Part shown: positions 55,384 through 64,000 of the stretch, one piece after another
Layout of the letters: the number at the start of each line of letters is the position of its first letter
Numbering within the stretch: position 1 is the stretch's first letter
Notes under the pieces: model-generated
The model's input: the letters and a program-made list of their open reading frames with translations, nothing else
What the model was told of the DNA's origin: nothing
Databases searched by the model: none
Position numbers and translations under genes: made by a program
From: Actinacidiphila sp965342175
GTDB taxonomy: Bacteria > Actinomycetota > Actinomycetes > Streptomycetales > Streptomycetaceae
DNA length: 64,000 bases
Direction: 5' to 3'
Assembly (NCBI RefSeq): GCF_965342175.1
Contig: NZ_CBDRBL010000024.1
Coordinates: 20,465-84,464 of the forward strand

Positions 55384-56874
55384 ATGACGAGCAGCACCGA
55401 GGCCCCTCGTACCACCCCGCAGGTGGCGGTCAACGACATCGGTTCCGAGGAAGCCTTCCTCGCCGCGATCGACGAGACGATCAAGTACTTCAACGACGGC
55501 GACATCGTCGACGGCGTCATCGTGAAGGTCGACCGGGACGAGGTCCTGCTCGACATCGGCTACAAGACCGAGGGTGTCATCCCCTCGCGTGAGCTTTCGA
55601 TCAAGCACGACGTCGACCCCAATGAGGTCGTCGCCGTGGGCGACGAGATCGAGGCTCTTGTCCTCCAGAAGGAGGACAAGGAGGGTCGCCTGATCCTGTC
55701 CAAGAAGCGCGCCCAGTACGAGCGCGCCTGGGGCACGATCGAGAAGATCAAGGAAGAGGACGGCATCGTCACCGGTACCGTCATCGAGGTCGTCAAGGGT
55801 GGTCTCATCCTCGACATCGGCCTCCGCGGCTTCCTCCCCGCCTCCCTGGTCGAGATGCGCCGTGTCCGCGACCTCCAGCCGTACGTCGGCAAGGAGCTCG
55901 AGGCCAAGATCATCGAGCTGGACAAGAACCGCAACAACGTGGTCCTGTCCCGCCGTGCCTGGCTGGAGCAGACCCAGAGCGAGGTCCGCCAGACCTTCCT
56001 CACCACCCTCCAGAAGGGTCAGGTGCGCTCCGGCGTCGTCTCCTCCATCGTCAACTTCGGTGCCTTCGTGGACCTGGGTGGCGTGGACGGCCTGGTGCAC
56101 GTCTCCGAGCTGTCCTGGAAGCACATCGACCACCCGTCCGAGGTCGTCGAGGTCGGCCAGGAGGTCACGGTCGAGGTCCTGGACGTCGACATGGACCGCG
56201 AGCGTGTCTCCCTGTCGCTGAAGGCGACCCAGGAAGACCCGTGGCAGCAGTTCGCCCGGACCCACCAGATCGGCCAGGTCGTCCCCGGCAAGGTCACCAA
56301 GCTGGTGCCGTTCGGTGCGTTCGTCCGCGTGGACGAGGGCATCGAGGGTCTGGTCCACATCTCCGAGCTGGCCGAGCGCCACGTGGAGATCCCGGAGCAG
56401 GTCGTCCAGGTCAACGACGAGATCTTCGTCAAGGTCATCGACATCGACCTCGAGCGCCGTCGCATCAGCCTCTCGCTGAAGCAGGCCAACGAGTCCTTCG
56501 GTGCCGACCCGGCGTCGGTCGAATTCGACCCGACCCTGTACGGCATGGCCGCGTCCTACGACGACCAGGGCAACTACATCTACCCCGAGGGCTTCGACCC
56601 CGAGGCCAACGACTGGCTCGAGGGCTACGAGAAGCAGCGCGAGGAGTGGGAGCGCCAGTACGCCGAGGCGCAGAGCCGCTTCGAGCAGCACCAGGCGCAG
56701 GTCATCAAGTCCCGCGAGGCCGACGCCGAGGCTGCGGCCCAGGCCGGCGAGGCGGCTCCGGCCGGCCCGACCGGTGGCTCGTACTCCTCGGAGTCCGGCG
56801 ACCAGTCCGGCGCCCTTGCCTCGGACGAGGCGCTGGCCGCGCTCCGCGAGAAGCTGGCCGGCGGCCAGAGCTGA
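55384..56874 (+). CDS. rpsA: 30S ribosomal protein S1
   Basis: S1 helps mRNA binding to the ribosome. The 496-residue protein starts at ATG 55384 (MTSSTEAPRTTPQVAVNDIGSEEAF). Four S1 RNA-binding domains follow: GDIVDGVIVKVDRDEVLLDIGYKTEGVIP, GIVTGTVIEVVKGGLILDIGLRGFLPAS, GQVRSGVVSSIVNFGAFVDLGGVDGLVHVSELSWKHIDHPSE and GQVVPGKVTKLVPFGAFVRVDEGIEGLVHISELAERHVE. A glutamate/alanine-rich tail ends the protein, as in actinobacteria, which lack the last domains of E. coli S1. The ribosome site is weak (GGAG 11 bases before ATG), consistent with known rpsA translation features elsewhere. A terminator follows at 56901. Confidence 0.98.
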   Translation: MTSSTEAPRTTPQVAVNDIGSEEAFLAAIDETIKYFNDGDIVDGVIVKVDRDEVLLDIGYKTEGVIPSRELSIKHDVDPNEVVAVGDEIEALVLQKEDKEGRLILSKKRAQYERAWGTIEKIKEEDGIVTGTVIEVVKGGLILDIGLRGFLPASLVEMRRVRDLQPYVGKELEAKIIELDKNRNNVVLSRRAWLEQTQSEVRQTFLTTLQKGQVRSGVVSSIVNFGAFVDLGGVDGLVHVSELSWKHIDHPSEVVEVGQEVTVEVLDVDMDRERVSLSLKATQEDPWQQFARTHQIGQVVPGKVTKLVPFGAFVRVDEGIEGLVHISELAERHVEIPEQVVQVNDEIFVKVIDIDLERRRISLSLKQANESFGADPASVEFDPTLYGMAASYDDQGNYIYPEGFDPEANDWLEGYEKQREEWERQYAEAQSRFEQHQAQVIKSREADAEAAAQAGEAAPAGPTGGSYSSESGDQSGALASDEALAALREKLAGGQS

Positions 56875-56900
56875 TCGCAGGGCGTACCGCCCACGCAGTA

Positions 56901-56939
56901 CGGAAGGACCCGCTCTCCCAGGGAGGGCGGGTCCTTCCG
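56901..56939 (+). terminator. rpsA terminator hairpin
   Basis: A perfect 13-bp stem, CGGAAGGACCCGC with GCGGGTCCTTCCG, lies 26 bp after the rpsA stop. The inner CTCCC/GGGAG extends the stem. It is very stable and without a T-tract. Confidence 0.85.
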
Positions 56940-57023
56940 CGTTTCTCCGGGTCCGGGCGGGAATGCGCGGGCTGTACGGTCCGTTGCACCCAGCGTTGAC
57001 GAAGACCGAGGGAAGGGTGCGCA

Positions 57024-57959
57024 GTGCTGGATCCGCAGGGGCTGTACGCATACGAGCCGGGCGGGGCCGAGGCGGTCGACGAGGCTTTCGGTGAGATCGG
57101 TCCTGTGCTGCTGTACCACTTCGACGGGTACATCGACGCAGGTGAGACCGGCGCGCAGGTCGTCGAGGAAGTGCTGCGGCTGCAGGAGCACCGCGTGGTG
57201 GCGCGTTTCGACGCGGACCGTCTGGTGGACTACCGGGCGCGTCGTCCACTGATGAATTTCACGCGGGACCGCTGGACGGGGTACGAGGCGCCGGAGATCG
57301 CGCTGCGGCTGGTCCGGGACAGTACGGGTTCGCCTTTCCTGCTGCTGTCGGGCCAGGAACCGGACGTCGAGTGGGAGCGTTTCACCGCGGCGGTGGTGCA
57401 GATCGTGGAGCGCTTGGGCGTGCGCTTGGCGTTCACCTTCCACGGCATCCCCATGGGGGTGCCGCACACCCGCCCGGTGGGGCTGACGCCGCACGGCAAC
57501 CGGCTGGACCTGGTGCCGGGCCACCGCGCCTGGTTCGACGAGGCGCAGGTGCCGGGCAGTGTCGAGGCCCTGATCGAGTACCGGCTGGCCGGGGCGGGCC
57601 GCGATGTGCTGGGCGTGGCCGCCCACGTACCGCACTACCTGGCGCGTTCGGGGTATCCGCATGCGGCGTTGGCCGTGGTGGAGGCGCTGACGGCCGCGAC
57701 CGGCCTGGTGCTGCCGCAGGTGGCGCAAGCACTGCGGATGGAGGCGCACACGGTGCGGGCCGAGATAGACCGGCAGGTCGCCGACGGTGACGCGGAGCTG
57801 GTCGCGGTGGTGCGGGGGTTGGAGAACCAGTACGACGCGCTGGCGGGCGGCAGCAGCCGGCAGAATCTGATCGCCGAGCCGGTCGAGCTGCCGTCGGCGG
57901 ACGACCTGGCGGCGGAGTTCGAGCGTTTCCTGGCCGACCGCGAGGACGACGGGTCCTGA
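57024..57959 (+). CDS. PAC2 family protein
   Basis: The 311-residue protein starts at GTG 57024 with GGGAAGGG upstream. It belongs to the PAC2 family, named after eukaryotic proteasome assembly chaperone 2. Seen: VLLYHFDGYIDAGETGAQVVEEVL, FDADRLVDYRARRP, LLLSGQEPDVEWERFTAAVVQIVERLGV, FHGIPMGVPHTRPVGLTPHG and VAAHVPHYLARSGYPHAALAVVEAL. Actinobacteria have 20S proteasomes, so a link to assembly has been proposed, but the bacterial function is unproven. It is between rpsA and coaE in the same direction. Confidence 0.9.
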   Translation: MLDPQGLYAYEPGGAEAVDEAFGEIGPVLLYHFDGYIDAGETGAQVVEEVLRLQEHRVVARFDADRLVDYRARRPLMNFTRDRWTGYEAPEIALRLVRDSTGSPFLLLSGQEPDVEWERFTAAVVQIVERLGVRLAFTFHGIPMGVPHTRPVGLTPHGNRLDLVPGHRAWFDEAQVPGSVEALIEYRLAGAGRDVLGVAAHVPHYLARSGYPHAALAVVEALTAATGLVLPQVAQALRMEAHTVRAEIDRQVADGDAELVAVVRGLENQYDALAGGSSRQNLIAEPVELPSADDLAAEFERFLADREDDGS

Positions 57960-58013
57960 CGACGGGTCCCGACCGGGCTCGTGGGGGTGCGGGGCCACCG
58001 GTAGTCTCGCGGC

Positions 58014-58616
58014 ATGGTCACAGTGGGGCTGACGGGTGGGATCGGGGCGGGCAAGAGCGAGGTGTCGCGGCTGCTGGCCTCGTACGGGGCGGTGCTGGTC
58101 GACTCCGACCGGATCGCGCGTGACGTGGTGGCGTCGGGCACACCGGGGCTTGCGGCTGTGGTCGCCGAGTTCGGCGAGGGGGTGCTGGCCGCCGACGGGT
58201 CCTTGGACCGGCCGAAGCTGGGGGCGATCGTCTTCTCCGACCCCGAGCGGCTGAGGGCGCTGAACGCGATCGTCCACCCCCTGGTGCGGGACCGTTCGGC
58301 GGCCCTGCAGCGGGCGGCGGGTCCGGACGCCGTGGTCGTGCACGACGTGCCGCTGCTGACGGAGAACGGTCTGGCTCCGCAGTACGACCTGGTCGTGGTG
58401 GTGGACGCCGCTCCGCAGACCCAGCTGGATCGGCTGGTGCGGCTGAGGGGCATGACCGAGGACGACGCCCGGGCCCGGATGGCCGCCCAGGCGACCCGGG
58501 AGCAGCGGCTGGCGATCGCCGACGTCGTGATCGACAACGACGGCCCGCTGGAGGCGTTGGAGCCGCAGGTCCGGCAGCTGTGGGAGCAGTTGCGCCGCGC
58601 GGCCGCCGGTGGCTGA
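58014..58616 (+). CDS. coaE: Dephospho-CoA kinase
   Basis: CoaE phosphorylates dephospho-CoA to CoA, the last step of CoA synthesis. The 200-residue protein starts at ATG 58014. Walker A TGGIGAGKSEVSRLL, substrate Asp in VLVDSDRIARDVV, NAIVHPLVR and VHDVPLLTENGLAPQYDLVVVV, lid REQRLAIADVVIDNDG. This is the short, single-domain form; some actinobacteria carry a C-terminal GrpB extension that is absent here. Confidence 0.96.
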   Translation: MVTVGLTGGIGAGKSEVSRLLASYGAVLVDSDRIARDVVASGTPGLAAVVAEFGEGVLAADGSLDRPKLGAIVFSDPERLRALNAIVHPLVRDRSAALQRAAGPDAVVVHDVPLLTENGLAPQYDLVVVVDAAPQTQLDRLVRLRGMTEDDARARMAAQATREQRLAIADVVIDNDGPLEALEPQVRQLWEQLRRAAAGG

Positions 58617-58886
58617 GCCGCAGGACAGCCGGTAGCTGATCCTTGTCCGAAGGCCGTGACGCCGGCCATGGGCGGTGTCCCGCGACGTCGGTCACCGTGT
58701 GGCCGGGTGGTGCCGCGCTCGTTCGCGGGTGCGCCCCGGACGTATGGGTAGTGCGCGACGGCGCCGGGCGCCCGGTGAACGCCGGGCCTGAGCTCCGCGC
58801 TGCCGCGGAGGTCTCCTGGGAATGCTTATGCGGGTGGCGATGTTGGGTAGTTGTGACGTGTTGACTGCCCGTGGAAGGAGGCGGCT

Positions 58887-59255
58887 GTGCCCGAGCAGAG
58901 CCCCGAGAACCATGTCATCGACTTCCGCGCGGCGGAGCAGCTGCTGGCGGCCCGTGACGCCCGTGGGGCGGTGAAGCTGCTGGACTCGGTCATCGCCGCC
59001 CACCCGGAGAACACGGCCGCGCGGCTGCTGCGCGCACGGGCTTTCTTCCTGTCCGCGCAGTTGCGTCCGGCGGAACTCGAGTTCCAGATCGTCCTGGAGC
59101 GCGAGCCGGACAACGCGTACGCGCACTTCGCCCTCGGGCGCACCCTGGAGCGTTCCGGCCGCTCCGGTGAGGCGCTGCGTCACTTCCGGCTGGCGGCAGC
59201 GCTCGACCCCAAGCCCGACTACCTGCAAGCGGCTCGCTTCCCCGGCCCGGAGTGA
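58887..59255 (+). CDS. Tetratricopeptide repeat protein
   Basis: A 122-residue protein starting at GTG 58887, with the strong ribosome site GGAAGGAGG at 58873-58881. About three TPR units are seen (FRAAEQLLAARDARGAVKLLDSVIAAHPEN; RLLRARAFFLSAQLRPAELEFQIVLEREPDN; AHFALGRTLERSGRSGEALRHFRLAAALDPKP). It is probably a small cytoplasmic scaffold. It stands alone, about 270 bp after coaE. Partner unknown. Confidence 0.9.
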   Translation: MPEQSPENHVIDFRAAEQLLAARDARGAVKLLDSVIAAHPENTAARLLRARAFFLSAQLRPAELEFQIVLEREPDNAYAHFALGRTLERSGRSGEALRHFRLAAALDPKPDYLQAARFPGPE

Positions 59256-59379
59256 GCCAGGACGGGGGAGTTCGCCCGTTATCGGGGCTGCTTCCCCTCG
59301 CGTCACATTGATCCGTGGTGTCACTCCCGTTACGGTTCCGCACGTGTTCTGACGCAGCCTCATCTGTGGGGAGCCGGCC

Positions 59380-62300
59380 GTGACTCGAGTGACCAGGCGG
59401 ATGCTGCTGGGCTCTGCCGCCGCGACCGCGGCAGGTGCGGTGCTTTCGACGGGTGTGGCGGGCGCGAGCACGGCAGCGGCTTTTGACACCGCTCCCGCGC
59501 AGGCCGCGCTGGGCCGCCTGCTGCCGCGCCACGCGGGGCAGTTCCGGTTGGTGGCGGCGGGCCGGGGGAGCGGTGCCGGTGCGAAAGACGGCGATGGGTC
59601 CGACCGGTTCCGCATCGCCGGCGTGCGAGGCCGGATCGAGGTGGCCGGGACGTCCCCGGCCACAGTGCTGTGCGGCGTGCGCTGGTACCTCAAGCATGTG
59701 TGCGGCGTGGGTGTCTCCTGGGCGGGCGACAGCCTGGACGCCCTGCCCTCGACCCTTCCCGCGCCGCCCTCCAGCGGCATCGCCCGGCGCGCCACCGTGC
59801 CGCACCGCTTCGTCCTCAACGACACCAGCGACGGCTACACCGCCCCCTACGCCGACTGGGCGCGCTGGGAGCGGCTGATCGACGTCCTGGCGCTGCACGG
59901 CTGCAACGAGGTGATGGTGGTGGCCGGTGCCGAGGCGGTGTACCGGCGTGTGCTGCGCGAGTTCGGCTACTCCGACCGGGAGGCCCTGGCCTGGTTGCCG
60001 GCCCCGTCCCACCAGCCGTGGTGGCTGTTGCAGAACCTCTCCGGGTACGGCGGCCCGCTGACCGCGGGCCTCGTCGACGCCCGTGCCGCGCTGGGCCGCA
60101 GGATCACCGGCCGGCTGCGGGAGCTGGGTATGGCGCCGGTGCTTCCGGGCTACTTCGGCACTGTCCCGGACGGCTTCGCCGGGCGCAACGCGGGGGCACG
60201 CGTGGTCCCCCAGGGCACCTGGCACGGCTTCGCCCGTCCGGACTGGCTCGACCCGCGCACACGCGTCTTCGCCGCCGTGGCCGCATCCTTCTATCGCCAC
60301 CAGAAGGAGCTGTTCGGGGCGGCCGCCTTCTTCAAGATGGACCTGCTGCACGAGGGCGGCACCGCGGGCGACGTGCCCGTGCCCGCGGCCGCCCGCGGCG
60401 TCCAGTCGGCACTGCGCGCGGCACATCCCCGTGCGACCTGGGTGATCCTCGGCTGGGAGAAGAACCCGCGGGCCGATCTGCTGGAAGCCGTCGACAAGGC
60501 GCGGATGCTCGTGGTGGACGGGGTCTCCGACCGCTTCACGTCGGTCACCGACCGCGAACGGGACTGGGCGGGCACCCCGTACGCCTTCGGTTCCATCCCC
60601 AACTTCGGCGGCCGGACGACGATCGGCGCCAAGACCCACGTCTGGGCGGACCGGTTCTTCAGCTGGCGGGACAAGCCTGGCAGCGCCCTGGCCGGTACCT
60701 GCTATCTGCCGGAGGCCGCCGAGCGCGACCCGGCCTCCTTCGAGCTGTTCTGCGAACTGCCCTGGCACGAGCGGAGGGTGGACCTGCCGACCTGGTTCGA
60801 CACCTATGCGCAAACTCGCTACGGCGCCGCGGACGGCCAGGCCCGCGTCGCCTGGCAGGCGCTGCGCCGCACCGCTTACCGGCACGACGCCCTCGAGCGC
60901 GCCGACGCCCACGACAGCCTCTTCACCGCCCGTCCGTCGCTGACCGCCGACTCCGCAAGCGTGTACGCGCCGAACGCCCTCACCTACGATCCGGCCGCTT
61001 TCGACACGGCGTTCACCGCGCTCCTGGCGGTGTCCGCCGGGGCGCGCGGTCGCGACGCCTACCGCTACGACCTGACGGATGTCGCCCGCCAGGCCGTCGC
61101 CAACCGCAGCCGGCAGCTGCTGCCGCAGCTGCGCTCCGCGTTCGCCCGCGGCGACGAGGCGGTCTTCCGCCAGCTGTCCGAACTGTGGCTGCGGTTGCTG
61201 CGGCTGGCCGACGAGGTCGCCGGCGGCCACCGGGCGTTCCTGCTCGGCGCCTGGCTCGCCGAGGCCCGGGCCTGGGGCGGGACGGACGCGCAGCGTGAAC
61301 AACTGGAGCGCACCGCCCGCGTGCTGGTCACCACCTGGGGTGGGCGCGCGACCTCGGCCACGCTGCACGAGTACGCCAACCGGGACTGGAACGGCCTGCT
61401 CGCCGACTTCTATCTCCCGCGCTGGCGGACCTTCCTTGAGGAGTGCGGGGCGGCTCTCACCGCCCGTCGCGCCCCGCGGGCCGTCGACTGGTACCGCGCC
61501 GAGGAGCCCTGGACGAGGCGCGCCCGCAGCTACCCCACCCGGCCCACCGGTGACGCGTACACGCTTGCCTGGCGCGCCCACCAGACACTTGCCGCGGCTC
61601 CCTACCAGGGTTCGCTGACGGTGACCGCGCAGCCCGCGACGCTGCGGCCGGGCGGTCGAGCCTTGGTCACGGCCGAGTTCACCAACACCAACGGACTCGC
61701 CCCCACGGGCACGGTGGGCTTCTCGCTGACCGTGGACGGGGTGCGGGCCGTGCCCCGCGGGTCCCTGTCGCTGCCGCGCGTGGCGGCCGGCGGGACCGGC
61801 CTGGCGACCTGGCACGTCACCGCGCCCGAGGCACGTCCCGAGCGGCCGCTGTCGCCGCTGCGGTACGAGGCGCGCGCCGCGTACGAGCCGGTGCCGGGCG
61901 GCGCGCGGGTGCCCGCGGTCGCCGTGGGGGACCTGTACGTCGCGGGCCTGCTGGAGGACGCGTACCGCACCGTCGGCGGCAACGGAGCCGTCTTCGGGCA
62001 GTTCGGCGACCGCTTCGCCATCGACGGTGCCGGGCGCGACCTGTGGAAGGGGACCGCCGAGTTCGCGGCGCTGCTGCGGCACCGCGCACTGCGGGACGGC
62101 GGGACGGTCACCACCCGGGTCGACAGCCAGGCCGAGACCGCCCCCTGGGCGCGGGCGGGCATCATCGTCCGTGACGATCTCGAGGATCCGGCCGCTGTGG
62201 GCTTTCTGAACCTGGCGGTGAGCCCCGGTCACGGGGTGACGCTGTCCTACGACTCCGATGGCGGCGGCCGCTTGAACCGCTACCGGCGGCTCGCCGGCGT

Positions 62301-62511
62301 CCGGGCCCCCGTGCTGCTGAGGCTGCGCCGCCGGGGCCGCGCGTACACGGGCGAGTGCAGCAACGACGGCGGCACGACGTGGCGGAAGGTGGCCACCGTG
62401 ACCGTGCCGGCGGCGGCCCGGGCGCAGGACGTGGGGCTCTTCATGACGGCGGGAAACGGCGGCACGGGCGCCCGAGGCCTGGTGGAGTTCACCGGCTTCC
62501 GGCTCGGCTGA
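59380..62511 (+). CDS. GH89 alpha-N-acetylglucosaminidase, secreted
   Basis: A 1043-residue protein from GTG 59380. The N-terminus VTRRMLLGSAAATAAGAVLS has an RR pair and looks like a Tat-type signal. The NAGLU (GH89) architecture follows: N-terminal alpha/beta domain, then a TIM barrel with DWARWERLIDVLALHGCNEVMVVAGAEAVYRRV, the acid/base candidate Glu in FFKMDLLHEGG and the nucleophile candidate in LAGTCYLPEAAERDPASFELFCELPW, matching human NAGLU blocks. A helical C-terminal domain comes next. The last about 330 residues add an Ig/NEW3-like beta domain (LTVTAQPATLRPGGRALVTAEF) and a lectin-like domain. It should release terminal alpha-GlcNAc from glycans. Confidence 0.9.
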   Translation: MTRVTRRMLLGSAAATAAGAVLSTGVAGASTAAAFDTAPAQAALGRLLPRHAGQFRLVAAGRGSGAGAKDGDGSDRFRIAGVRGRIEVAGTSPATVLCGVRWYLKHVCGVGVSWAGDSLDALPSTLPAPPSSGIARRATVPHRFVLNDTSDGYTAPYADWARWERLIDVLALHGCNEVMVVAGAEAVYRRVLREFGYSDREALAWLPAPSHQPWWLLQNLSGYGGPLTAGLVDARAALGRRITGRLRELGMAPVLPGYFGTVPDGFAGRNAGARVVPQGTWHGFARPDWLDPRTRVFAAVAASFYRHQKELFGAAAFFKMDLLHEGGTAGDVPVPAAARGVQSALRAAHPRATWVILGWEKNPRADLLEAVDKARMLVVDGVSDRFTSVTDRERDWAGTPYAFGSIPNFGGRTTIGAKTHVWADRFFSWRDKPGSALAGTCYLPEAAERDPASFELFCELPWHERRVDLPTWFDTYAQTRYGAADGQARVAWQALRRTAYRHDALERADAHDSLFTARPSLTADSASVYAPNALTYDPAAFDTAFTALLAVSAGARGRDAYRYDLTDVARQAVANRSRQLLPQLRSAFARGDEAVFRQLSELWLRLLRLADEVAGGHRAFLLGAWLAEARAWGGTDAQREQLERTARVLVTTWGGRATSATLHEYANRDWNGLLADFYLPRWRTFLEECGAALTARRAPRAVDWYRAEEPWTRRARSYPTRPTGDAYTLAWRAHQTLAAAPYQGSLTVTAQPATLRPGGRALVTAEFTNTNGLAPTGTVGFSLTVDGVRAVPRGSLSLPRVAAGGTGLATWHVTAPEARPERPLSPLRYEARAAYEPVPGGARVPAVAVGDLYVAGLLEDAYRTVGGNGAVFGQFGDRFAIDGAGRDLWKGTAEFAALLRHRALRDGGTVTTRVDSQAETAPWARAGIIVRDDLEDPAAVGFLNLAVSPGHGVTLSYDSDGGGRLNRYRRLAGVRAPVLLRLRRRGRAYTGECSNDGGTTWRKVATVTVPAAARAQDVGLFMTAGNGGTGARGLVEFTGFRLG

Positions 62512-62532
62512 GGCCGCCGGCCGCCCCCGTGC

Positions 62533-63345
62533 TCAGCCGGCGCCGCAGCCCGCGCCCACGGCGGCGACCAGGGCGGCCAGGGCGTCACCGAAGCGGTTTA
62601 GCCCCTCACCTGGGGCCCCTGCGGGCTCCGTCATGTACCCGTCCCGGCGTATCTCGACCATCAGAGCCGACACCTCGCGGACCTCGCCGTAGTGCTTCAG
62701 AGGCACATATGTGCCGGCGAACGGCGAGTCGAGGCCGACTCCGCCGCAGGGCGCGAAGGCCTCGCGGGCGGCTTCCAGCAGCCAGGCCGGGGTGTGGAAG
62801 GCGTCCGTGCCCAGGCAGACGGCGGGTCTGGGCCCGTCGCCGTGCAGTTCGTAGGGGAGCGGTGCGGCGGGGTAGGAGTGCACGTCGATGACGACCGCCC
62901 GGCCGGTGGCCGCCAGGCGGTCCTGGACGGCGGCCGTCATGGCGGCCGCGTAGGGATCGAAATAGGCGTCCAGCAGGACTCGTTCGTGCCGGGGTTCGTG
63001 CTCGCGCAGCGGCACCCCGTGTGACGTGCGGGTGTAGACGGCGCCCATGCCGACGGCACGCATCTCCTCCCGCTCGTCGGGAAACCGCTCGGGGTCGACC
63101 ACCAGCCGCGACAGGAGGTTGGTGAACTGCCAGGCCCCCGTGGCCGCTGCGGCGCGCGCGGCGATCACGTCGGTGTACGCGTCCGTCATGTGGTCGAGCT
63201 CGCTCGCCAGCTCGGCGTCGTCGAGGAGGATGCGCTCGCGGACGTGGTGGGGCACGGCGCGGGCGCTGTGCGGAACATGGAGCAGCACCGGTGAGTCCGG
63301 TGCTCCCTCGGTGATGCGGAACGTCGGTTCGTCCAAAGTCTCCAC
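62533..63345 (-). CDS. N-formylglutamate amidohydrolase-like protein
   Basis: The 270-residue protein starts at GTG 63345 (METLDEPTFRITEGAPDSPVLLHVPHSAR). The family (FGase, HutG2 type) has the metal/active-site blocks LLHVPHSARAVP, ELDHMTDAYTDVIAA, VIDVHSYPAAPLPYEL and PLKHYGEVREVSALMVEIRRDGYM. Members hydrolyse N-formylglutamate or related amides in histidine breakdown, but the hut genes are not nearby, so the substrate is open. It ends 21 bp from the convergent GH89 gene. Confidence 0.87.
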   Translation of the reverse strand: METLDEPTFRITEGAPDSPVLLHVPHSARAVPHHVRERILLDDAELASELDHMTDAYTDVIAARAAAATGAWQFTNLLSRLVVDPERFPDEREEMRAVGMGAVYTRTSHGVPLREHEPRHERVLLDAYFDPYAAAMTAAVQDRLAATGRAVVIDVHSYPAAPLPYELHGDGPRPAVCLGTDAFHTPAWLLEAAREAFAPCGGVGLDSPFAGTYVPLKHYGEVREVSALMVEIRRDGYMTEPAGAPGEGLNRFGDALAALVAAVGAGCGAG

Positions 63346-63413
63346 CCCTGAGCGGTTCGTGGTGCCACCCGCCGTGGCGAAGGCAAACCGCCCACGGCGT
63401 AGCACCCCACTGG

Positions 63414-63992
63414 TCAGAACAGCGGCTCCGGCAGGACCCCCTCCAGGGCCAGCAGTGAGCGCTTGACGTCGAGCATGCGAGAGCCCCCGCCGAAGCCGCC
63501 TATGCCGCCGTCGCTCTCCAGGACCCGGTGGCACGGGACGACGACGGGCAGCGGGTTGGAGCCCATGGCCGCCCCCACAGCCCGGGCCGCGCCCGGCTCA
63601 CCGACCCGGTTCGCCAGATCCTGGTAGCCGACCACGCTGTCGAACGGGACGCCGCCCGACAGCGCGCGCAGCACACGGCGGTTGAAGCCGGTCGTCAACG
63701 ACCAGTCGAGCTCGAGGTCGAAGGTGTGCCGCGTCCCGGCGAAATACGACTGCACCTGGGGTATCGCCTCCAGCAGTCGGGCCTGCGCGGGATCCTCGGG
63801 CCCGGGACCGCGTACGGGTACGGCGCCCAGCCGGGAGCAGATCCGCTCGAGCACCGCGGGCGCCTCTCCCTCCCCGGTCCGGAAGGCGACGTGGACCAGG
63901 CCCTGCCCCGTCGCGGCGAGCAGCAGCGGCCCGACCGGTGTCTCCAGCACCGTCCAGGCGACCTTGGCGGTTGAGGTCTGCGGTTGCGTCAC
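63414..63992 (-). CDS. ogt: Methylated-DNA-protein-cysteine methyltransferase
   Basis: A 192-residue suicide DNA-repair protein that removes O6-alkylguanine. It starts at GTG 63992 (MTQPQTSTAKVAWTVLETPVGPLLLAATGQG), near the right edge of the window. The acceptor Cys lies in PVVVPCHRVLESDGGIGGFGGG, and the helix-turn-helix is VPFDSVVGYQDLANRVGEPGAARAVGAAMGSNP. N-terminal domain and C-terminal DNA-binding domain are complete. Without an AraC part, it is Ogt-type. Confidence 0.95.
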   Translation of the reverse strand: MTQPQTSTAKVAWTVLETPVGPLLLAATGQGLVHVAFRTGEGEAPAVLERICSRLGAVPVRGPGPEDPAQARLLEAIPQVQSYFAGTRHTFDLELDWSLTTGFNRRVLRALSGGVPFDSVVGYQDLANRVGEPGAARAVGAAMGSNPLPVVVPCHRVLESDGGIGGFGGGSRMLDVKRSLLALEGVLPEPLF

Positions 63993-64000
63993 GGTCCCAG

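Overview
The window is chromosomal DNA of very high G+C content with GTG starts, short operonic overlaps and gene content typical of the core chromosome of a Streptomyces or close relative. Supporting genes are trpC-trpM-trpB-trpA, HGxxPAAW and DUF2752 proteins, lgt, gltBD, pepN, pyk, polA, the livKHMGF transporter, an ANTAR response regulator, rpsA and coaE. There is no phage, insertion sequence, CRISPR array or rRNA. One tRNA gene, tRNA-Leu(CAA), is present.

Layout. 1-4.8 kb: tryptophan operon, entered inside a Trp-associated membrane protein gene and closed by a hairpin after trpA. 4.8-7.8 kb: DsbA-like thioredoxin-fold protein, lgt with a repetitive acidic tail, and a VIT-family (Fe/Mn-type) transporter. 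7.8-14.2 kb: gltBD glutamate synthase with a structured upstream region and a strong terminator. 14.2-24.6 kb: accessory genes, namely an unknown protein, an alkylsulfatase-like metallo-hydrolase, an epoxide-hydrolase-like enzyme, an HExxH/zinc-ribbon protein, a Nudix-like/methyltransferase fusion, a VOC protein and aminopeptidase N.

24.6-32.5 kb is the most rearranged stretch. It has decayed remnants of selB and probably selA, then an orphan two-gene desA/desB-like siderophore module whose second gene runs 59 bp into a convergent succinate dehydrogenase/fumarate reductase operon (sdhCAB). That operon is divergent from a LysR regulator, and two clean inverted repeats lie between them. 32.5-38 kb: a decayed 5'-nucleotidase fragment, a SIMPL protein, pyruvate kinase, a secreted lytic transglycosylase with a Pro/Ser/Thr tail, and a 1-kb spacer dominated by a large imperfect inverted repeat.

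38-50.6 kb: polA, a divergent FdhF/YdeP-type molybdoenzyme, a hotdog thioesterase, the liv operon (minus strand) and the PdtaR-like ANTAR regulator. 50.7-55.1 kb: tRNA-Leu, a free-standing LAGLIDADG-like protein beside it, the HrpB helicase and a methyltransferase. 55.1-64 kb: rpsA with a near-consensus promoter and structured leader, a PAC2-family protein, coaE, a TPR protein, a secreted GH89 alpha-N-acetylglucosaminidase, an N-formylglutamate amidohydrolase-like protein and a methylguanine-DNA methyltransferase.

I see no clearly new multi-gene defence or biosynthetic system. The best leads are the selAB relic beside the orphan desAB pair, the LAGLIDADG-like gene at the tRNA, the 37.2-37.8 kb inverted repeat, and the sdh/LysR operator region.
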